10,647 bases of DNA, from contig JBBAAW010000022.1 in NCBI GenBank assembly GCA_041658075.1, positions 1 to 10,647 of the forward strand, given 5' to 3'. Positions 6,737 through 10,647 of this stretch are shown here, piece by piece. Source of the stretch: JBBAAW01 sp041658075. GTDB taxonomy: Bacteria; Patescibacteriota; WWE3; UBA101185; UBA10185. A program made the position numbers and the translations under genes. The notes beneath the pieces are model-generated. The model saw only the letters and a program-made list of their open reading frames with translations. It was not told the DNA's origin and ran no database searches. Numbering within the stretch: position 1 is the stretch's first letter; each line of letters starts with the position of its first letter.

Positions 6737-7619
6737 TTCTTATGGAATCCCAACCTCGCGGAATATCGAACGTTTTTCCCTTAACCCAACTTGTAGGACA
6801 AACCACACATTTATTAAGGTTATTATTTAACCAAGCTCCCCAGAAGGCAAAGGTGCTGTTGCTTATTATATTATGTTTACACAACGACATTAATCTCAAG
6901 TATGTTTTGAACCTCTCACCAATATATTTGTTATCAACGATTGTTAATTCGTCATTTTTAAATTCCAAAACATTCTTAATCCATTCAGGGTCGTCGTAAG
7001 AAAAAACGAAAAACTTTGGATTCTCCACCTTCTTTCTAATAATGTCGATGGCAGATTTATAGTACGCTTCACCCAGATATGTAAAAAAATTGGCATTAAC
7101 TTTATTTAAATAGTCCCCCCTTCTAATATTTATGGATACTGCATTAGAACCTGCTATTTCACCCTCAATATCGGAATATTTTTCGTCGTACAGTTTCGCG
7201 GTGTCAAATATTTCCCTTACCTCTTTTTCGTGCGCCTTAAAATATTTATAGCTAGTCCAATATCCCTCTATAATCAAATTGTCCCTACTGATACTAAAAA
7301 GTTCGGGAAAATAAATATATTGCTTTTCAAAAGACTCTAGCACATAGCCAGATCCCCAAAGTTTCTTTATTAACCTAAATGCAGGGTAGCTTAAATACTT
7401 ACTAACAAAGACGCTTTTAGAAAAACTGGCCATGCGTTCGTGCACATTAAAGATATTCAGCTCGTAGTCTCTATAAGTAAAACCCGATAATGGAAGTCGA
7501 CTCTTTAAAAAGGTGGTATCAAGAATCAGCTCTTGTTCGGTTGCAAGAGACAAACTTTTACCACAAGCGTATTGAAACATCTGATTTCCCAAACCACCTT
7601 TTAAAATTACTTTAATCAT
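6729..7619 (-). CDS. GT11 alpha-1,2-fucosyltransferase-like glycosyltransferase
   Basis: A 296-residue cytosolic enzyme of glycosyltransferase family 11, whose members transfer fucose from GDP-fucose in alpha-1,2 linkage, for instance in O-antigens. The N-terminal GGLGNQMFQYA (8-18) is the family signature. NIRRGDY (164-170) is the GDP-binding motif. FVFSYDDPEWIK (204-215) and SNSTFAFWGAWL (253-264) are further GT11 blocks, and PTSW (275-278) is typical near the C-terminus. The motif usually written HIRRGDY has Asn164 in place of His (codon AAT). The length is normal and there is no membrane segment. The ATG overlaps the preceding GT2 gene's end by 8 bp (ATGATTAA), with AAAGG just upstream. 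No GDP-fucose synthesis genes are in the window, so they must lie elsewhere if fucose is truly the donor. Confidence 0.93.
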   Translation of the reverse strand: MIKVILKGGLGNQMFQYACGKSLSLATEQELILDTTFLKSRLPLSGFTYRDYELNIFNVHERMASFSKSVFVSKYLSYPAFRLIKKLWGSGYVLESFEKQYIYFPELFSISRDNLIIEGYWTSYKYFKAHEKEVREIFDTAKLYDEKYSDIEGEIAGSNAVSINIRRGDYLNKVNANFFTYLGEAYYKSAIDIIRKKVENPKFFVFSYDDPEWIKNVLEFKNDELTIVDNKYIGERFKTYLRLMSLCKHNIISNSTFAFWGAWLNNNLNKCVVCPTSWVKGKTFDIPRGWDSIRNE

Positions 7620-8457
7620 GTGTACCTTTACCTAAACCGCCAATAAATCTGGAAAGGCTTCTAAAATAATTTACAATTCGGTTAGATGTTTTACTGGGAA
7701 TCTTTAACAAAATCCAATAAATGGTTGAGTAAATTTTATCGACTAAGTTCGCTTTGTGGTTATACAGATGCTTGTATTTATTTTGAAGTAACGTTGTTGT
7801 TCTTAAAAGATGGCTGTAATCATACTGGGACATTTGATTGGGGTGAAGTCGATATTTAATTACTACTTCCCCGAGGTTAGCCAAATAGCCGTATTTTATT
7901 AATCTTAACCATAAATCGTAATCCGAACATGTTCTAAGCTCGCCGCTATACGTACCAACTCTTTTAACTAAATCGCTTCGTGTAAGTACCGATGAGTGAG
8001 CAACGGGATTTCTCCTCCAAACATGCGTGGCTATGTTGCTTATTTTTGTGGGGTAATTAGATGTACCCAGGTATTTTGAATGTTCGTCTATGTAAACTGC
8101 TTGTCCGCCCACTAGAACGCACTCTTTATGGTTCTGTAGAAATTCAACTTCCTTTAGTATCCTGCCCGGTAAACAGATGTCATCAGCATCCATAGGGGCA
8201 TAGTACTCCCCGGTAATTTCTAATAAACCGCGGTTACGGGATGCAGCATCGCCAAGATTAGATTTGTTTACGATGAGCTTAATCTTTCCTTTTTTTACAT
8301 ATTCCTTAAGAATAGATTCCGACCCATCGTAGGAACAATCGTCCACGGCAATTATTTCAATATTTCTATATGTTTGGTTAATAACGCTGTCGAAAGCATC
8401 CTCTAAGAAATGAGAGGCGTTATATACAGGGATTACTACCGATACCAATCCTCTCAC
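7612..8457 (-). CDS. GT2 family glycosyltransferase (polysaccharide biosynthesis), GTG start
   Basis: A 281-residue GT-A enzyme that would add one sugar from a nucleotide donor to a growing surface glycan on the cytoplasmic side. Motifs in order: VSVVIPVYN (5-13), VDDCSYDGS (38-46), SNLGDAASRNRG (66-77), and the metal-binding MDADD (89-93). NPVAHSSVLTR (150-160) and SDYDLWLRL (178-186) follow, the latter containing the acceptor-side acidic residues. The C-terminal 60 residues are basic and amphipathic, perhaps for membrane contact. The start is GTG at 8457-8455, supported by TAAGGA at 8470-8465 with a 7-nt spacer and by the N-terminus beginning right at the first beta strand. The start overlaps the upstream methyltransferase-like gene's stop as GTGA. 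The exact sugar cannot be inferred. Confidence 0.92.
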   Translation of the reverse strand: MRGLVSVVIPVYNASHFLEDAFDSVINQTYRNIEIIAVDDCSYDGSESILKEYVKKGKIKLIVNKSNLGDAASRNRGLLEITGEYYAPMDADDICLPGRILKEVEFLQNHKECVLVGGQAVYIDEHSKYLGTSNYPTKISNIATHVWRRNPVAHSSVLTRSDLVKRVGTYSGELRTCSDYDLWLRLIKYGYLANLGEVVIKYRLHPNQMSQYDYSHLLRTTTLLQNKYKHLYNHKANLVDKIYSTIYWILLKIPSKTSNRIVNYFRSLSRFIGGLGKGTHD

Positions 8458-9098
8458 GGCAAGATCCTTATAATGTCGTCCTTAACAGAAAATTCGGAAA
8501 ACTCCATGTGTTTGGAAACAAAGTTCTTTAATTCATCGAGATCCGGATAGGAAGGAAGAAAACCAAAATGTCTCGCATCGTCTATCAATATTACATTCTT
8601 AAACTTTGATTTTGAGATTTGTCCCAGCTCTTTTAAGACTGGAGAATCCGTGACGCCTCTTGCTGTAAGACCCCCGCTATAATGAGCATCTAGCCAAAAT
8701 ATACAGGGTTCTTTCAAGTCACCGATAATACTAAATAACGATTCCCCGCTGTCGCCTTTAACAAGATGAACGCCCGAGTCAGTCAAAAACCGCCATTTTG
8801 CTCTGGAGTTCAAGCCAGCATCAAGTTCTATACTATATACTTTATCGAATTTGTTCTTTAAGGCTTTGACCATATCACCGTAGTAAGTACCAGTTTCTAC
8901 CAGAACCCCCGTGTTATAAACCTTTGTGTAGCTTTCAATAACAGATCTTTTGTAAAGTAGGGGCGGACTAGAATAACGACCAGAAATCTTCCATAATAAA
9001 AGCTCCAGATATCTGTAGTAACCAACAAACCAGCACCTGATCAAAAACAGGGTTTTACAAGAATATAAATGTTTTTTTAGACCAGTCACTATGCACAT
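8454..9098 (-). CDS. SAM-dependent methyltransferase-like protein (class I fold, unassigned family)
   Basis: A 214-residue protein, first gene of the minus-strand glycan operon. VLVETGTYYGDM (65-76) looks like a variant of the SAM-binding glycine motif. KVYSIELD (86-93) has the acidic residue expected to bind the SAM ribose, and KGDSGE (114-119), FWLDAHYSGG (134-143) and VILIDDARHF (169-178) follow. The Asp/His-rich WLDAHYSGG plus LIDDAR set recalls a conserved, poorly characterised methyltransferase-like family often found among glycosyltransferase genes. I know no proven substrate. The N-terminal 45 residues are hydrophobic and basic (TLFLIRCWFVGYYRYLELLL region), possibly membrane-facing. 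The ATG at 9098 has no Shine-Dalgarno; a TATAAT about 18 bp upstream suggests a short leader. A GTG lies three codons in. It overlaps the next gene by 4 bp. A sugar O-methyltransferase is plausible but inferred. Confidence 0.72.
   Translation of the reverse strand: MCIVTGLKKHLYSCKTLFLIRCWFVGYYRYLELLLWKISGRYSSPPLLYKRSVIESYTKVYNTGVLVETGTYYGDMVKALKNKFDKVYSIELDAGLNSRAKWRFLTDSGVHLVKGDSGESLFSIIGDLKEPCIFWLDAHYSGGLTARGVTDSPVLKELGQISKSKFKNVILIDDARHFGFLPSYPDLDELKNFVSKHMEFSEFSVKDDIIRILP
8465..8470 (-). promoter_or_regulatory. Ribosome binding site TAAGGA supporting a GTG start
   Basis: TAAGGA on the minus strand, 7 nt before the GTG at 8457-8455. It lies within the 3' end of the methyltransferase-like gene. 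No ATG near the GT2 N-terminus is in a better position. Confidence 0.55.
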
Positions 9099-9116
9099 AA
9101 TTCAGCAATTTCAAGA

Positions 9117-9122
9117 ATTATA
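9117..9122 (-). promoter_or_regulatory. Putative -10 box for the minus-strand glycan operon
   Basis: Perfect TATAAT on the minus strand, 18 bp before the ATG at 9098, within the sequence TTGATATATAATTC. A start near 9110 would leave a leader of about 12 nt without a Shine-Dalgarno. No -35 match is seen at 16-19 bp, and the surrounding region is AT-rich, so a chance match is possible. Confidence 0.4.
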
Positions 9123-9143
9123 TATCAAACGCAATCCTTAGGA

Positions 9144-9149
9144 TATAAT
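9144..9149 (+). promoter_or_regulatory. Putative -10 box for the FkbM-family gene
   Basis: Perfect TATAAT on the plus strand, 12 bp before the ATG at 9162. Usual spacing gives a leader of about 5-6 nt, nearly leaderless, and GAATAAACTG before the ATG contains no Shine-Dalgarno. No clear -35. It is back to back with the minus-strand TATAAT at 9117-9122, all within a 63-bp divergent gap. Confidence 0.42.
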
Positions 9150-9161
9150 ACGAATAAACTG

Positions 9162-9854
9162 ATGAAACACGCTGTAAAAACAATGTTAAAACGCTTTCTG
9201 GCTTTGCCGTATTATTGTTGGAACAAATTCGTCACAAAAGACTTTCAAAAAAAACAAGTATCACGCTGGTATATCTACAATGGCGAAAATAAACTCCTTA
9301 CAGACCACGAGATTTCCGAAAAAAGCGTTGTGGTTGATATCGGTGGATATACAGGTGTTTTTTCAGACGCGATAGTACAAAAGTATAATCCCTACATTTA
9401 CATATTCGAGCCCATCAAAGAATATGCAAACCTTTTGGAGAAAAAATACAACGATAATAACAAGGTAACGGTTCTAAAAAGCGGTGTGTGGACCAAAACG
9501 ATGAAAAAAGACATTCAAAAAAGCGGCGAGTCCTCCAGTTTGTATATCCGAGGAAATCAACAGGATAGTAAAGTAGAAGAAATAGAACTTATGGATATTT
9601 CGGAAATCTTAACAAAATACGGACTTTCTAATATCGATCTATGCTCAATGAACATTGAAGGTGCTGAATACGAGCTTCTGGAAGCTATTATCGATAGAAG
9701 TATTATAGATAGAATTGGCACTTTGCAAATACAATTTCATCAAAACGTCTTAGACCACGTGTCACGACGGGAAAAAATAATAAACAGCATTCTAGCTACA
9801 CATAAAACACAGTATTCGTACCCGTATGTTTGGGAATGCTTTAAAAAGTACTGA
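9162..9854 (+). CDS. FkbM family SAM-dependent methyltransferase
   Basis: A 230-residue class I methyltransferase of the FkbM type, a family that O-methylates sugars or polyketides and is common in surface-polysaccharide loci. The SAM-binding motif is VVVDIGGYTGVFS (56-68). YIFEPIKEYANLLEKKY (80-96) holds the acidic residue (E83) expected to contact SAM. LKSGVW (105-110) and SMNIEGAEYELL (162-173) are the further family blocks, and LQIQFHQ (188-194) follows. A basic 30-residue N-terminus precedes the domain. The ATG at 9162 is the first in frame after a TATAAT box. The gene diverges from the glycan operon and converges on comF, with 43 bp between the stops. The target is probably a sugar of the neighbouring glycan, by inference from context. 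Confidence 0.88.
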   Translation: MKHAVKTMLKRFLALPYYCWNKFVTKDFQKKQVSRWYIYNGENKLLTDHEISEKSVVVDIGGYTGVFSDAIVQKYNPYIYIFEPIKEYANLLEKKYNDNNKVTVLKSGVWTKTMKKDIQKSGESSSLYIRGNQQDSKVEEIELMDISEILTKYGLSNIDLCSMNIEGAEYELLEAIIDRSIIDRIGTLQIQFHQNVLDHVSRREKIINSILATHKTQYSYPYVWECFKKY

Positions 9855-9897
9855 CACCCACCAAGCTAGAACGAGCGAGGAGAATAGGAACTTCAAC
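9855..9897. other. Convergent intergenic gap between FkbM gene and comF
   Basis: 43 bp between two facing stop codons. I see no GC-rich hairpin followed by a T-run in either direction, so no intrinsic terminator can be called. Confidence 0.6.
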
Positions 9898-10584
9898 CTA
9901 AATTTTGCGCGACAAGGCAAAACAGCGGACATCCTTAGCCCCGGCAGAAAAAAGAGAGGACGCGCCCGCAATTAAGGTTGATCCTGTGGTGCAAATGTCA
10001 TCTACCAGCAAAAACTTACCGTCCGCTACATCTCCTTTAACCGCAAAAGCCCCCGTAATATTTTGTGCTCGTTCGTCCTTATGCAACCCAAATTGCTTGT
10101 TGGTATCACGAATTCTAGTCAAAATAGAATTGTTCATGGTTAAACCGAACTCCTTACATACCGCCTTGGCAATAATTTCCGCTTGATTGAATCCTCGGTC
10201 TTTTTCCCGTGACTTGGAGATGGGAATAGGAACAACGCTAAAATCCTTAAAGTCAAAGCCCAATTTAGAAGCTACCTTAGCTCCGCTAGCACTTAATAGT
10301 CTTAGTAAAACAAAGCTTTTAGGATTATATTTTGACTTTTTAACAATCTCCGACACCATTCCACCGTATTCATAAACCGCGCAAAGTTGACTGGGTAACT
10401 TGTCGACGCTTTCTTTTTTACAAAGCGGATGGGTATAACCTAAAACCGTTTCTTTTTGACACTGAATACACACGCCGTTTTTGCACAGCTTTATTTTTGA
10501 CTCGCAACCATAGCAGATAATTCTGCCTTCAAGTCCGCAAAAGTAACATTTTTCTCCAAAAAGAGTCGTAAGTAACTTTTCCAT
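9898..10584 (-). CDS. comF: ComF family protein (zinc finger plus phosphoribosyltransferase domain)
   Basis: A 228-residue ComF-type protein, full length for the family. In naturally competent bacteria ComF acts in the cytoplasm in uptake of single-stranded transforming DNA. Outside them its role is less clear. The N-terminal zinc finger has CYFC (13-16), CYGC (24-27) and CIQC (39-42), with an extra Cys at 34 and 55. The phosphoribosyltransferase part shows VVPIPISKSREKDRGFNQAE (117-136), then QFGLHKDERAQNI (164-176). The PRPP loop FLLVDDICTTGSTL (191-204) keeps both Asp residues. The ATG at 10584 has only a weak GTGGAT upstream. It converges on the FkbM-family gene and has no visible link to the glycan genes. 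The assignment is firm; the enzymatic reaction is not established. Confidence 0.95.
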   Translation of the reverse strand: MEKLLTTLFGEKCYFCGLEGRIICYGCESKIKLCKNGVCIQCQKETVLGYTHPLCKKESVDKLPSQLCAVYEYGGMVSEIVKKSKYNPKSFVLLRLLSASGAKVASKLGFDFKDFSVVPIPISKSREKDRGFNQAEIIAKAVCKEFGLTMNNSILTRIRDTNKQFGLHKDERAQNITGAFAVKGDVADGKFLLVDDICTTGSTLIAGASSLFSAGAKDVRCFALSRKI

Positions 10585-10647
10585 ATATTATCCACAAAGC
10601 TCTTCAGCCCGTCACAACGACGATTTGGGCTCCCACGACCTATAGTA
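10585..10647 (-). other. Right-edge stretch upstream of comF
   Basis: 63 bases with no complete gene. On the minus strand one frame is open from the edge for 11 codons and ends in TGA at 10614-10612, reading YYRSWEPKSSL. It could be the tail of a gene lying beyond the window, but it is too short to support. Imperfect inverted repeats AGCCC/GGGCT with an inner GTC/GAC (about 10606-10631) could form a weak hairpin. No convincing promoter is seen. Confidence 0.3.

Noticed and set aside
9905..10375. Plus-strand open frames opposite comF
   Set aside because: Antisense to an intact comF with conserved zinc-finger and PRPP motifs; no recognisable domain.
10606..10631. Inverted repeat AGCCC/GGGCT as a terminator or operator
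   Set aside because: The stem is only five pairs with an asymmetric internal loop and no T-run follows, so it may be chance.
10612..10647. Possible C-terminal end of a gene, YYRSWEPKSSL then TGA, on the minus strand
   Set aside because: Eleven codons are too few to support a gene, and another frame is also open through this stretch.
1..10647. CRISPR arrays, insertion sequences, phage genes or toxin-antitoxin pairs
   Set aside because: I saw no regularly spaced repeats, transposase or integrase motifs, terminal inverted repeats or small paired genes anywhere in the window.

Overview
The window looks like a piece of a bacterial chromosome with moderate-to-low GC. It uses the standard code (TGA serves as a stop in several genes) and genes are packed so tightly that most same-strand neighbours overlap or touch. 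The best guess at source is a member of the Candidate Phyla Radiation / Patescibacteria. This rests only on gene style: a divergent FtsH, a ComF-type phosphoribosyltransferase, a compact surface-glycan cassette and weak or absent Shine-Dalgarno sites. No marker gene proves it.

Left block (1-2804, minus strand): a putative promoter drives a CAU-anticodon tRNA, then the membrane protease gene ftsH, then a 5'-3' exonuclease reading off the left edge, most likely the N-terminus of DNA polymerase I. Only 20 nt separate tRNA and ftsH, and the ftsH stop overlaps the next start (ATGA). The three are probably one transcript.

Centre (2786-9098): a cell-envelope glycan region. A GT87-type membrane glycosyltransferase lies on the plus strand. 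Six overlapping or abutting minus-strand genes converge on it. In transcription order these are a SAM-methyltransferase-like protein, a GT2 glycosyltransferase with a GTG start, a GT11 alpha-1,2-fucosyltransferase-like enzyme, a DPM1-like polyprenyl-phosphate sugar synthase, a DUF2304 membrane protein and a large GT39/ArnT-like membrane glycosyltransferase. The simplest reading is that the DPM1-like enzyme and DUF2304 partner make a lipid-phosphate-linked sugar. The GT-C transferases then use it on the outer face of the membrane, while the GT2, GT11 and methyltransferase-like proteins build or decorate the glycan inside the cell.

Right block (9099-10647): a 63-bp divergent promoter region leads to a plus-strand FkbM-family methyltransferase, which probably belongs functionally to the glycan region. 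Convergent to it is comF, a household-type gene with an intact zinc finger and PRPP loop. The last 63 bases hold no complete gene. There is no CRISPR array, insertion sequence, rRNA or gene-free stretch over 300 bp. I found no clearly new system. The points most worth a second look are the odd T-loop of the tRNA, the tRNA-ftsH-exonuclease transcript, the lipid-linked sugar module, the 53-bp convergent gene overlap and several active-site variants.
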